Part shown: positions 42,084-50,099 of the stretch, piece by piece
How positions within the stretch are numbered: the stretch's first letter is position 1
Layout of the letters: each line of letters opens with the position of its first letter
Source: Alistipes sp. CAG:435
GTDB taxonomy: Bacteria > Bacteroidota > Bacteroidia > Bacteroidales > UBA932
Assembly (NCBI GenBank): GCA_000433355.1
Contig: FR893126.1
Coordinates: 1-64,000, forward strand
Length of the DNA stretch: 64,000 nt
Reading direction: 5' to 3'
Made by a program: the position numbers and the translations under genes
Notes under the pieces: model-generated
Seen by the model: only the letters and a program-made list of their open reading frames with translations
Told to the model about the DNA's origin: nothing
Database searches by the model: none

Positions 42084-42822
42084 GATTGTTTTGCTGATTT
42101 TGCCTATGATCGGCTTGTCTGGATGCTGTGGATCCGTGTTGAGGAATTGCCCAGCCTATGTGACCACTTATATGGACATCAAGGCCATTAGTCTGGAAGC
42201 GACTTCAAGCAGGATTGTTATAAATGTCAGGCCTGTGCAGACGGATAGGGCGAAAAGATATACTTTCCTGATGGACGGCAAGGACGCGTTCAAGTATGAG
42301 AGTCTGTGCAGAAAGCATAACGACCTTTCATACAATCAAAAGGTGGGTGTGATAAATAACGTGGATTTTTCTGGCAGTTGTTATATCTCTGAGGACTTCA
42401 CAGAGATAACTGTCACATCAGACAAAGACTTTGACGAGAATCATCCGGCGGGAGAGAGTCTGAATGACCTATGCCGGTTCATATCCTTCTCGCCGTACAA
42501 ATTCATCTCAAGCGGCTACAGAGACTATTATGTCTTCTCTGTCAATAATGTGTCCCTTTCATTCGTCAATTATGCGGGAAAATTTATCGGGAATAGTGTT
42601 GGCACCATAAACGGTCAGAAACTCACGTGTCACCCGATAGACAAAATGCTGTCGGATGTCACGCCCGAGGACTTGATACTTCTTGGCTACGACTCTCCAT
42701 ACCCGTTGTTCCGTCTGTGTTTTGAGAAGACGCCTTCCACGCCTGGTGGGCACTTGATCACCGTCAGGATGCGTACTGACAGTGACAAAATCTTTAGTGA
42801 TTCTATCGCTATGTCTTTTTAG
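42058..42822 (+). CDS. Lipoprotein of unknown function overlapping the C10 protease gene
   Basis: A 254-residue protein with an N-terminal signal and lipobox (ILPMIGLSGCCGS). The family is not recognised with certainty; the length and pattern remind me of uncharacterised Bacteroides lipoproteins. The start at 42058 lies inside the end of the protease gene, in a different frame, which suggests coupled translation. In Bacteroides fragilis, C10 proteases are encoded beside small inhibitor genes, so an inhibitor or immunity role is possible, though this protein is larger than staphostatin-like inhibitors. It ends 15 bp before the convergent ctp gene. Confidence 0.7.
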   Translation: MINPLRLIRIVLLILPMIGLSGCCGSVLRNCPAYVTTYMDIKAISLEATSSRIVINVRPVQTDRAKRYTFLMDGKDAFKYESLCRKHNDLSYNQKVGVINNVDFSGSCYISEDFTEITVTSDKDFDENHPAGESLNDLCRFISFSPYKFISSGYRDYYVFSVNNVSLSFVNYAGKFIGNSVGTINGQKLTCHPIDKMLSDVTPEDLILLGYDSPYPLFRLCFEKTPSTPGGHLITVRMRTDSDKIFSDSIAMSF

Positions 42823-42837
42823 GGATCTCCTTAAATC

Positions 42838-44427
42838 TCAATAGCGAATGTGTGAGTCCGATTCAATAGCCTTTTGAAGGGTCGGGTCGATGTTGAGGTA
42901 CATCTTGTAGAAGGCGTTCTCACCGAGTTTGGAATACCGCCCGACAAGGGCGCGCAGTTGCGGGAGGAGATATTCACTTGTCTCTTCCCATTCTTTTTGC
43001 GTGCAGGTGATGCCGTCCTTCGAGGAGGCATATTTACGGAATGCGGACGGGATATTCATTCTGTCCAGGAATATTCCAAGTTCGGCGTCACTGTCGATTT
43101 CGGAGAGCCGCGATTTGTATTTGTCGAACATCGCCGAGGCGAACCTCATCTGCGTCGCTTTCTTGTTGCAGGCGATGAAGAACTTAGTGGCCCTGGTGGT
43201 GTCCACCGGCACGAACACGTCCGGGATGATGCCGCCACCGCCATAGACCGTCCTTCCGGCCACTGTCTTGTAGGCGGCCGTGGAGTCAACCTTGATGCTG
43301 TCAGCGTCGTACATCTCTCCGTCGGCGTAGCGCTTGTAGATGTCGTATTGGTAGTCTTCTGAATATGGCTTCTGGATGCAACGGCCGGATGGCGTGTAGA
43401 ATCTTGCGACCGTCAGACGCACTCCGGACCCATCGCTGAAATAGACTGGCTCCTGCACGAGACCCTTGCCGAACGAGCGCCTTCCGATGATGAGGCCTCT
43501 GTCGTTGTCCTGGATGGCGCCTGCGAATATCTCGCTGGACGACGCCGTTGACTCGTTGATCAGCACGGTCAGGTCAATGTCCTGAAGGAGGCCCTTGCCG
43601 TCGGCCTTGTAGTCGTCCTTCTTGCGGTGAAGTCCCTGCATATAGACGATCTCGTCTCCTTTCTTGAGGAACATGTCGCAAAGCAGCAGTGCCTGGTCGA
43701 AATAGCCGCCGGTGTTGTCACGCAGGTCGAAGATCAGCTTCTTCATTCCTTTTCCGAGCAGTGTGGCGCTGGCCTGTGAGAACTCCGAGAATGTCGTTCT
43801 GGAGAACTTGGAGAGCTTGATGTAACCGGTGGTGTCGTTGATCATAAACGAAGCGTCCACGCAGTGCATCGGAATCTTCCCTCTGGTGATCTCGAACGGA
43901 ATCGTCTCGTTGCCTCTGCCGACAGTGACCGTGACCTTTGTCCCGGCCGGGCCTTTCATCCTGCGGACCATACTGTCCTGAGGAAATTTCACTCCGGCGA
44001 TGTCCTTGTCACCGACCTTGAGGATCCTGTCGCCCTTTTGCAGACCGACCTTCTCGGACGGACCTCCCGGGATGACTTCCAGCACGATGGCCGTGTCGTT
44101 CGGGACGTTGAACTGGATGCCGATTCCATCGAAATTGCCGGCCAGGTCGGTCTCAGCCTCTGTCAGCTCGACAGGTGGCATATAGACTGAATGCGGATCC
44201 AACTCTGCCAGCGCGGCAGTGATGGCGGCGTCGGTGACTTTCCCTACATTGATCGTGTCAACATAGTTCTTGTCGATCTGGTCAAGGATCAGATTCAGTT
44301 TCCGCCAGTCCCCGTACTGCACACGGAGCATATTCCTTTTCTGGTTGTAGGCGTTGTAGGCCAGCACAATGAGCGCGCCCACGACTATTCCCAGAATTGC
44401 GATCCAGATGGAAGATATTCGTTTCAT
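42838..44427 (-). CDS. C-terminal processing peptidase, S41 family
   Basis: A 529-residue serine protease of the CtpA/Prc family. A single N-terminal membrane anchor (IWIAILGIVVGALIVLAYN) places the enzyme in the periplasm. A PDZ domain follows at about residues 85-180 (GIGIQFNVPNDTAIVLEVIP, then KGDRILKVGDKDIAG). The catalytic serine is in NESTASSSEIFAGAIQD and the lysine in RRSFGKGLVQ. It starts 1 bp after the dCMP deaminase gene. Its last codons (KAIESDSH) contain the right copy of the 21-bp repeat. Confidence 0.93.
   Translation of the reverse strand: MKRISSIWIAILGIVVGALIVLAYNAYNQKRNMLRVQYGDWRKLNLILDQIDKNYVDTINVGKVTDAAITAALAELDPHSVYMPPVELTEAETDLAGNFDGIGIQFNVPNDTAIVLEVIPGGPSEKVGLQKGDRILKVGDKDIAGVKFPQDSMVRRMKGPAGTKVTVTVGRGNETIPFEITRGKIPMHCVDASFMINDTTGYIKLSKFSRTTFSEFSQASATLLGKGMKKLIFDLRDNTGGYFDQALLLCDMFLKKGDEIVYMQGLHRKKDDYKADGKGLLQDIDLTVLINESTASSSEIFAGAIQDNDRGLIIGRRSFGKGLVQEPVYFSDGSGVRLTVARFYTPSGRCIQKPYSEDYQYDIYKRYADGEMYDADSIKVDSTAAYKTVAGRTVYGGGGIIPDVFVPVDTTRATKFFIACNKKATQMRFASAMFDKYKSRLSEIDSDAELGIFLDRMNIPSAFRKYASSKDGITCTQKEWEETSEYLLPQLRALVGRYSKLGENAFYKMYLNIDPTLQKAIESDSHIRY
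42855..42875. repeat. Right 21-bp direct repeat flanking the C10 protease insert
   Basis: Identical to 40415-40435 over 21 bases, and here part of the coding sequence of the ctp 3' end. The two copies enclose 2.4 kb holding the C10 protease and lipoprotein genes. If one copy is removed with the insert, the activator and ctp would converge with overlapping 3' ends, a plausible ancestral state. Inference: target-site duplication or site-specific recombination. Confidence 0.85.
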
Positions 44428-44428
44428 C

Positions 44429-44833
44429 CTAATCTATCTTTTCAACTTTGATTCCAGCCTTGCGGAGCAGGTCAACTCCGTCCGTGAGGCGATATTCATC
44501 CTTATAGACGACTCTTTTTATGCCGGCCTGGATGATCAGTTTCGAGCATTCGATGCACGGGGAGGCCGTCACGTAGAGGGTCGCCCCGAGGCTGCTGTTG
44601 CCTGACTTCGCGACCTTGGTGATGGCGTTGGCCTCGGCGTGGAGAACGTAGGGTTTTGTGGCCCCGTTCTCGTCCTCGCAGACGTTCTCGAATCCGGACG
44701 GCGTCCCGTTGTAGCCGTCGGAGATGATCATCCTGTCCTTGACCAGGATCGCTCCGACCTGCCGTCTCTTGCAGTAGGAGTTCCTGGCCCAGATCTCGGC
44801 CATCTCAAGGTATCGCTGGTCGAATTTCTCCAT
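44429..44833 (-). CDS. Deoxycytidylate deaminase
   Basis: This 134-residue zinc enzyme (ComEB/dCMP deaminase family) converts dCMP to dUMP for thymidylate synthesis. The zinc and catalytic motifs are LHAEANAITK (HAE) near residue 67 and TASPCIECSK (PCxxC) near residue 90. The N-terminal RRQVGAILVKD and DGYNGTPSGFENVCE are family features. It overlaps the end of the acyl-CoA synthetase gene by 1 base. Cmk and udk elsewhere in the window also feed pyrimidine pools. Confidence 0.94.
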   Translation of the reverse strand: MEKFDQRYLEMAEIWARNSYCKRRQVGAILVKDRMIISDGYNGTPSGFENVCEDENGATKPYVLHAEANAITKVAKSGNSSLGATLYVTASPCIECSKLIIQAGIKRVVYKDEYRLTDGVDLLRKAGIKVEKID

Positions 44834-46503
44834 TATTTGTTTCTTTGGTAGAGGTATCTCTTGATGCTCTTCTTAGGAGTTCTCTCAAAGTCCTCCGGCA
44901 TAAACTCGATCTTCTTGATCTTGGCGTAGTTAGGAATCTCCCTGTTGATCTCCGGAAGCTGTGATGTCAGCGTCTTTTCCAGATCCTCACGGTTCATCCC
45001 GTCCAGCTCGCCCTGATGGTAGTCAGGGTAAACGAGGGCTGTAAGGCCGCCGTTGTCTTCGATGACAAGCGAGTCAACGACGTAGGCGAACGAGTTGATC
45101 ACAGACTCAAGCTCCTCAGGATAGATGTTCTGGCCGTTCGGACCGAGGAACATACACTTGTAACGTCCTCTGATGTAGAGATATCCGTCCTTGTCGATGA
45201 CACCCATGTCTCCGGTCCTCAGCCATCCGTCCTCCGTGAAGAGGTCTTTGGTGGCCTCCTCGTTCTTGTAGTAACCCAGAGCGATGTTAGGGCCGTAGGT
45301 CTGGATCTCACCCTCGATGTTCTCCGGGTCTGGGGAGTCAATGCGGATGGACATATTCAACGCCGCCTTTCCGCAGGAGAAGAGCCTCTTGTCATCGTAG
45401 TGCGCGTAGGTGATGATCGGGGCGCACTCCGTCATTCCGTAGCCGACGGTGTAAGGGAACGCAATGTCCCAGAAGAACTTCTCGATTTCCTTGTTGAACG
45501 CCGCGCCGCCCATAATGACTTCCACAAAGTTGCCTCCGAACGCGCTCACGAGCTCGCCGCAGATCTTCTTCTGGATCATCTTGTCGATCACCGGCACCTT
45601 GAGCAAGGTCTTCACGCTACCCTTTTCCACAATCTTCTGGATCTTGGACTTATAGACCTTCTCGATGATCAGAGGCACAGCGATGATGATGTTCGGCTTG
45701 ACCTCGGCCAAAGCCTGCATGATGATCTTCGGACTCGGCACCCTTGTCAGGAAATGCACGTGGGCTCCGATCGTCATCTCGAAAAGGAACTCGAACATCA
45801 TTCCGTACATGTGGGCGGACGGGAGCATGGCCACCACGTTCGTCTGGTTGTTCAGTTCCGGAAGCACGTGCTTCGCGAACTGAATGTTGGAGCAAAGCGC
45901 CCTGTAAGGGATCATCACACCCTTGGAGAAACCGGAGGTTCCGGAGGTGTAGTTGATCATCGCCAGCTCGTTAGGGGAGTCCTTGTAGTAGTTGAGGTCC
46001 TCCGGCTCGAAGCTGTTAGGATGGCGTTTCCCGAAATATTCATTCATGTGCTCCCTTGCCTCCGTGATGCGGGGAACCTTTGAATATAGCAGCTGGAAGG
46101 TGTTGATGCGCACCACCGCGAACAGTCCCGGCATCTCATCGGCGCTAAGCCCCTCCCAGATGACATCGTCCACAAAGAGAACCTTTGCCTCCGAATGGTT
46201 GACCAGGTAATGAATATTCCCGGGCTTGAACTCGTGAAGGATCGGCACAGGCACAGCTCCGTAGGTCATCGTGGCCAGGAAACTGACCGCCCAGTTGACC
46301 TGGTTGCGGGCGCAGATGGCCACCTTGTCGCCTTTGTGCAGAAAGCATTTCTCGAATGCGATGTGCAGTTTCTCGATGCGTCTTGCCACGTCCCTGTAGC
46401 AGAGGCTCACTCCCTGATAGTTGGAAAGCGCAAGCCTGTCCCAATTTTTTCTGAAGCTCTCTTCCAGGAGCTTGTTCACAGATTCGAATCTGAATTCGTT
46501 CAT
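44833..46503 (-). CDS. AMP-dependent acyl-CoA synthetase/ligase
   Basis: A 556-residue adenylate-forming enzyme of the long-chain fatty acid-CoA ligase type, likely activating a fatty acid through an acyl-AMP. Core motifs are A3 NYTSGTSGFSKGVMIPYRAL near residue 185, VGYGMTECAP (A5), and LRTGDMGVIDKDGYLYIRGR (A7/A8). The C-terminal lysine lies in RTPKKSIKRYLYQ. I start at 46503 (MNEFRFESVNKLL); a longer frame overlaps the upstream gene. No beta-oxidation genes are nearby, so it may feed membrane lipid synthesis or recycle exogenous fatty acids. Confidence 0.88.
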   Translation of the reverse strand: MNEFRFESVNKLLEESFRKNWDRLALSNYQGVSLCYRDVARRIEKLHIAFEKCFLHKGDKVAICARNQVNWAVSFLATMTYGAVPVPILHEFKPGNIHYLVNHSEAKVLFVDDVIWEGLSADEMPGLFAVVRINTFQLLYSKVPRITEAREHMNEYFGKRHPNSFEPEDLNYYKDSPNELAMINYTSGTSGFSKGVMIPYRALCSNIQFAKHVLPELNNQTNVVAMLPSAHMYGMMFEFLFEMTIGAHVHFLTRVPSPKIIMQALAEVKPNIIIAVPLIIEKVYKSKIQKIVEKGSVKTLLKVPVIDKMIQKKICGELVSAFGGNFVEVIMGGAAFNKEIEKFFWDIAFPYTVGYGMTECAPIITYAHYDDKRLFSCGKAALNMSIRIDSPDPENIEGEIQTYGPNIALGYYKNEEATKDLFTEDGWLRTGDMGVIDKDGYLYIRGRYKCMFLGPNGQNIYPEELESVINSFAYVVDSLVIEDNGGLTALVYPDYHQGELDGMNREDLEKTLTSQLPEINREIPNYAKIKKIEFMPEDFERTPKKSIKRYLYQRNK

Positions 46504-46514
46504 AATGTTCGTTT

Positions 46515-48686
46515 TTATTTGCCGGGCTTGAAGGTTCTTTCCTTGCCATCGTAACAAACCGCGCTGAACCCTTTGTCCGTAATCTCGATCTTGCTGTCCG
46601 GCCGGATCATCTTGTTGCCCTCGCCCTTTATCAAAGGCTCTCCGCCGCTGAACGGGAATACCATGCTTTGGGCTGATGTCCTGACCACCCAGTATCTTTT
46701 ACCATTCCCTTCCAGAAGTTCCGGAAGGCTCTTTATAGTCTCATCGGCCGTTATCCCTTTCCAGGAAGGAACCTGCTTCCCGTGCAGGTCATAATAGCCT
46801 ACGGTGTTGTCTGTGTGAAGGAGCATCGCTGTGTAGCCTTTGGCTCCCGTGAAATCGTACACGGCAGGCCCTGCCGCAATTTTCTTGCCTGTCTCGGCTG
46901 GAAATCCAGAGACGAAGCGTCCGAGCCTGTCAATCAGATACATCTGTGATCCGGCCGCGAACAGGTACTGGATCTTTCCGTTGTTGTAGTAATCGACTTC
47001 CTGGACGTAGCCGCGGATCTTCGACTTGAACGGCACACCCCAGACATCCTTGCCGTTCTCGTCCCGCAGACATATTGAAAGATGGCTGTTCTGATAAAAT
47101 GTGTTGATCTTGCCTGTCGCGCAGTTCCGTACCTTGAAAGGTCCTTCCGGTACGGTGACAGTCGTGTCTTTGCCTGCCGCGGGAACACTGCCTTTGCCGA
47201 CCTCGATCCTGTCGAGGTTGATCTCAAGACCTATTCCGCCGCCTTCCGCGATGGCTGAGATGACAACCGGAACATACGATGCCCCTTTAAGAATATTCCT
47301 GCAACCTCTTGCCATCATTGGACTGAAAGTCGCGTCCAACAGTTCCGGATCGTTGCCAAGCGAGTAATATACCCAGGCCCCTCCGTTCTTCTGCGGCACC
47401 CTGTCGAGACCTTCTGCGTCAAGGCGGGAGGCGAGTGTCTCTCTCAAAAAATTTGTCTTTGAATATTCCGCCACGCAATCAGCCGCACCAATGACGAGCC
47501 AACCATGTGCCAACGCGCATGTGCTTTCATCCTCGGCGGTGAATACATTCCCGAACACAGAGGATGCGAACCCGGCGCATTTCATTCCGCTGACATTCTC
47601 CGCCTTTAGTTTTTTTCCAGGACGAAGTGTCAGGATTTGACGGAGTTTCCCGTTCATCTTCAGATTGAGGACGGCGACCTCATTTATGCCCAAGGATTCA
47701 GCCCATTCCTCGGCGTTCTGTCCGAATTCTTTTTTCTGAGCCTTGAGGATAGCCTCGTATCTGTCAAGGCTGCTTTTGGAGTCAAGGTAATTCCTGTATG
47801 CCTTTATGTAGGAAGTGATGTTGCCGATTGTGATGTCAATGATGAAGTCGGTGCTTGATGGTACAACCTCGGCTATCTTCATTTCAGAGGAGCCTGCGTG
47901 GCTGAGCACGTTGAGGTAGTACGATGGCTCGCTTCCGTAGAGGAGGGTACCATGCATGGACACACCGGCATCCGACCGTTTTGTGATGGTAAGCGCCGTC
48001 CATTCAGCCAGTTCCTTGAGGAAGTTTCTTGATTTGCGATGTTTTTTCGCAAAGTAGGTTCCGAGAAAGTTGTCCATGTAGGCGTTGGAAAGGAAGATGA
48101 CATCATCTCCGTTTGCCGTACCTGTCGAGGCTATCTCCGCAAACCCTTTGGCTTCCAGTATGCTGTGTCCCTCTTCAAGATGTCTCACGGATGAGTTGAT
48201 GACGGTCTCCGAGGTGGAGATCAGCAGCATGTCGCCGTTGATTCTGGTCAGCAGCCCGGATGAGTCAGCGGCCGCGATAAGCGTCCTTAGATCCTGTGTC
48301 GTATCGGCTATTGCCTTGCCCGCTTCTATGATCATGAGAGGAGGCATGTCTTTGCTGTAGTGCACAGACATGATGGCCGGAGATTTTTTCAGGCTGCCTG
48401 ACCGCAAGGACGTGATTCTGTCAAATTTGTTTGACGCCAGTTCCCCGAATACGGCCAAAGAGTCGCCAAGAATCTCGCATGCTCGTCCGAAATTCTTGAA
48501 ACAGAAGATGATGGCCGCATCGGATGGCACTGCCTTGACCAGTTTGTGCGTCTCAAGAAAACGTGAGTCCGCGGCATTTCCGGCATCGTTCCTTGAATCC
48601 GAATATAACTTCATGACAGCGAAGGTGATTCCTCCGATTAGAATCACCGCCGTGGCGATCAGTATGGTCAGTGTCTTTCTGTTCAT
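46515..48686 (-). CDS. Large envelope protein of unknown function
   Basis: A 723-residue protein with one N-terminal membrane anchor (TLTILIATAVILIGGITFAV) and a large periplasmic part. The first 450 residues include repeated two-layer segments reminiscent of DUF3352-like proteins (FGRACEILGD, RINGDMLLIST, GWLVIGAADCVAEYSKTN). The last 230 residues contain short beta-rich units such as IQYLFAAGSQMYLIDRLGRF and VGYYDLHGKQVPSW that look like propeller blades. No family is certain. It starts 28 bp after the TonB-like gene and may have its own promoter. Confidence 0.75.
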   Translation of the reverse strand: MNRKTLTILIATAVILIGGITFAVMKLYSDSRNDAGNAADSRFLETHKLVKAVPSDAAIIFCFKNFGRACEILGDSLAVFGELASNKFDRITSLRSGSLKKSPAIMSVHYSKDMPPLMIIEAGKAIADTTQDLRTLIAAADSSGLLTRINGDMLLISTSETVINSSVRHLEEGHSILEAKGFAEIASTGTANGDDVIFLSNAYMDNFLGTYFAKKHRKSRNFLKELAEWTALTITKRSDAGVSMHGTLLYGSEPSYYLNVLSHAGSSEMKIAEVVPSSTDFIIDITIGNITSYIKAYRNYLDSKSSLDRYEAILKAQKKEFGQNAEEWAESLGINEVAVLNLKMNGKLRQILTLRPGKKLKAENVSGMKCAGFASSVFGNVFTAEDESTCALAHGWLVIGAADCVAEYSKTNFLRETLASRLDAEGLDRVPQKNGGAWVYYSLGNDPELLDATFSPMMARGCRNILKGASYVPVVISAIAEGGGIGLEINLDRIEVGKGSVPAAGKDTTVTVPEGPFKVRNCATGKINTFYQNSHLSICLRDENGKDVWGVPFKSKIRGYVQEVDYYNNGKIQYLFAAGSQMYLIDRLGRFVSGFPAETGKKIAAGPAVYDFTGAKGYTAMLLHTDNTVGYYDLHGKQVPSWKGITADETIKSLPELLEGNGKRYWVVRTSAQSMVFPFSGGEPLIKGEGNKMIRPDSKIEITDKGFSAVCYDGKERTFKPGK

Positions 48687-48698
48687 CAGCTAAATTGG

Positions 48699-48736
48699 CA
48701 AATATACGCAATATTATTGAGCAACGAACAAATATA
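48699..48736 (-). promoter_or_regulatory. Paired -7 elements before the 723-residue gene
   Basis: On the minus strand TATATTTG occurs twice, at 48729-48736 and 48699-48706, 30 bases apart. The nearer copy has TTTG about 22 bases upstream and would give a leader of only a few bases. Both lie at or inside the end of the TonB-like gene. Confidence 0.45.
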
Positions 48737-49415
48737 CGATATTTCCGGTCTGTCTTGCCGGAGCCGTTCCGGATGCGGAGAACCGTGAAAGCCTTGCCGC
48801 CCTTATCGCAAAGTCCCTCAAGCATTTGTCATCCGAGGACACCTCGTCCTGGACTTTCGCGTTCAGAACCTTGCCGGAAGGGTCCACGGTGATGATGACC
48901 GTGACATGACCAGCTCCCAGACATCTGTATGCCGGAATTGACAGTTTGCTGGCTTTCCTTCCATCGAGTTCATAAGAGACAACCGATGGCCCTTTGTAAG
49001 ATGACTTTTTAGATTCCTCCTTTGGCTGGCTTGGCTTGCTGACCGCGGCGTAGTCCTCGTCCGGCTCATCAAGCTTAGGACCGTTCTTGAGTTCCTGCGC
49101 CAGTTTCTCGGCCTCCTTGTAGAGTTCCTCCGCATTGGTGTTGCGGTCGTCCTTGAGCGCGCCCCTGTCCACGGCCACATTCCTCACCGGAACGCCGGAA
49201 GCCGCCGCGAGCATCCTGTCGAGCCTCTCACTTACCTCTTCCTTGAGGTTGCGCTCCGCCTGCTCTTTCTCAACCCTCTCCTGTTTGGAGAAATCCAGCA
49301 CAAAAGTGTTCTCCCTCTTCAGCGCGGAGGATATCTGACTGACCAGCAACACAATAATCACCATCAAATGGAATATGACGGTGATGTAAAGTCCTGCCTT
49401 GTCGTCGCTCTTCAT
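48714..49415 (-). CDS. TonB-like energy transducer
   Basis: A 233-residue protein with a single N-terminal transmembrane helix (LYITVIFHLMVIIVLLVSQI), a charged, probably helical stretch (ERVEKEQAERNLKEEVSERL) and a C-terminal domain with the TonB pattern GHVTVIITVDPSGKV and DKCLRDFAIRAARLSRF. It should pass proton-motive energy from an ExbB-ExbD motor to outer-membrane receptors. The motor genes lie about 2 kb upstream on the same strand (51603-53927), with udk and asnS between. It lacks the long proline-rich spacer of classical TonB. Confidence 0.82.
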   Translation of the reverse strand: MKSDDKAGLYITVIFHLMVIIVLLVSQISSALKRENTFVLDFSKQERVEKEQAERNLKEEVSERLDRMLAAASGVPVRNVAVDRGALKDDRNTNAEELYKEAEKLAQELKNGPKLDEPDEDYAAVSKPSQPKEESKKSSYKGPSVVSYELDGRKASKLSIPAYRCLGAGHVTVIITVDPSGKVLNAKVQDEVSSDDKCLRDFAIRAARLSRFSASGTAPARQTGNIVYLFVAQ

Positions 49416-49460
49416 GGATTCAATGAATATTCTGACCTGTGTGCGGTGCGTTTCCGGAAG

Positions 49461-50087
49461 TTATTTCGCCTCCTCCTGTTCTCTCAGTGATTTCTCGATC
49501 GTCGCGGAGATGATGTCTATGGCGACTTTGTTATGTCCTCCCTGCGGGATGATGATGTCAGCATAGCGCTTGCTCGGCTCGATGAACTGGAGATACATCG
49601 GCTTGACGGTCTTGGTGTACCTCTCGATCACGGTCTCCACCGTCTTTCCCCTTTCGAGAATATCCCTTGCCATGACTCTCATCAATCTGTCGTCGTCATC
49701 GGCGTCAACGAATATCTTGATGTCCATCTGGTCCCGTAATTCCTTACAGGTGAACACAAGAATCCCCTCGATGATGATAACCTCCGCAGGCTCGACCGTG
49801 ACTGTCTCCGTCTTTGATCTTGAGCAAGTGATGTAGGAATATACCGGCTGTTCGATGGCCTTCCCGTTCTTGAGATCCTTGAGTTGATCGCAGAGGAGCT
49901 TGAAGTCGATCGCGTCCGGATGGTCAAAGTTGATCTGCTGCCTGACCTCCATCGGAAGGTGGCTGGGGTCCTTGTAGTAGGAGTCCTGAGGGATCACAAC
50001 CACTCTTTCCTTCAACTTCTCGGTTATCGCGTTGACCACCGTGGTTTTTCCTGAACCGGAGCCTCCGGCTATTCCTATCACTAACAT
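49461..50087 (-). CDS. udk: Uridine kinase
   Basis: Udk phosphorylates uridine and cytidine to UMP and CMP in pyrimidine salvage. The 208-residue protein begins with the P-loop VIGIAGGSGSGKTTVV. QDSYYKDPSHLP, NFDHPDAIDF and YSYITCSRS supply nucleoside binding, and IIIEGILVF is the Walker B-like strand. FVDADDDDRLMRVMARDILERG is cut here to its conserved core DDRLMRVMARD. It follows asnS by 12 bp. Confidence 0.95.
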   Translation of the reverse strand: MLVIGIAGGSGSGKTTVVNAITEKLKERVVVIPQDSYYKDPSHLPMEVRQQINFDHPDAIDFKLLCDQLKDLKNGKAIEQPVYSYITCSRSKTETVTVEPAEVIIIEGILVFTCKELRDQMDIKIFVDADDDDRLMRVMARDILERGKTVETVIERYTKTVKPMYLQFIEPSKRYADIIIPQGGHNKVAIDIISATIEKSLREQEEAK

Positions 50088-50099
50088 ATTCGTTGATTT

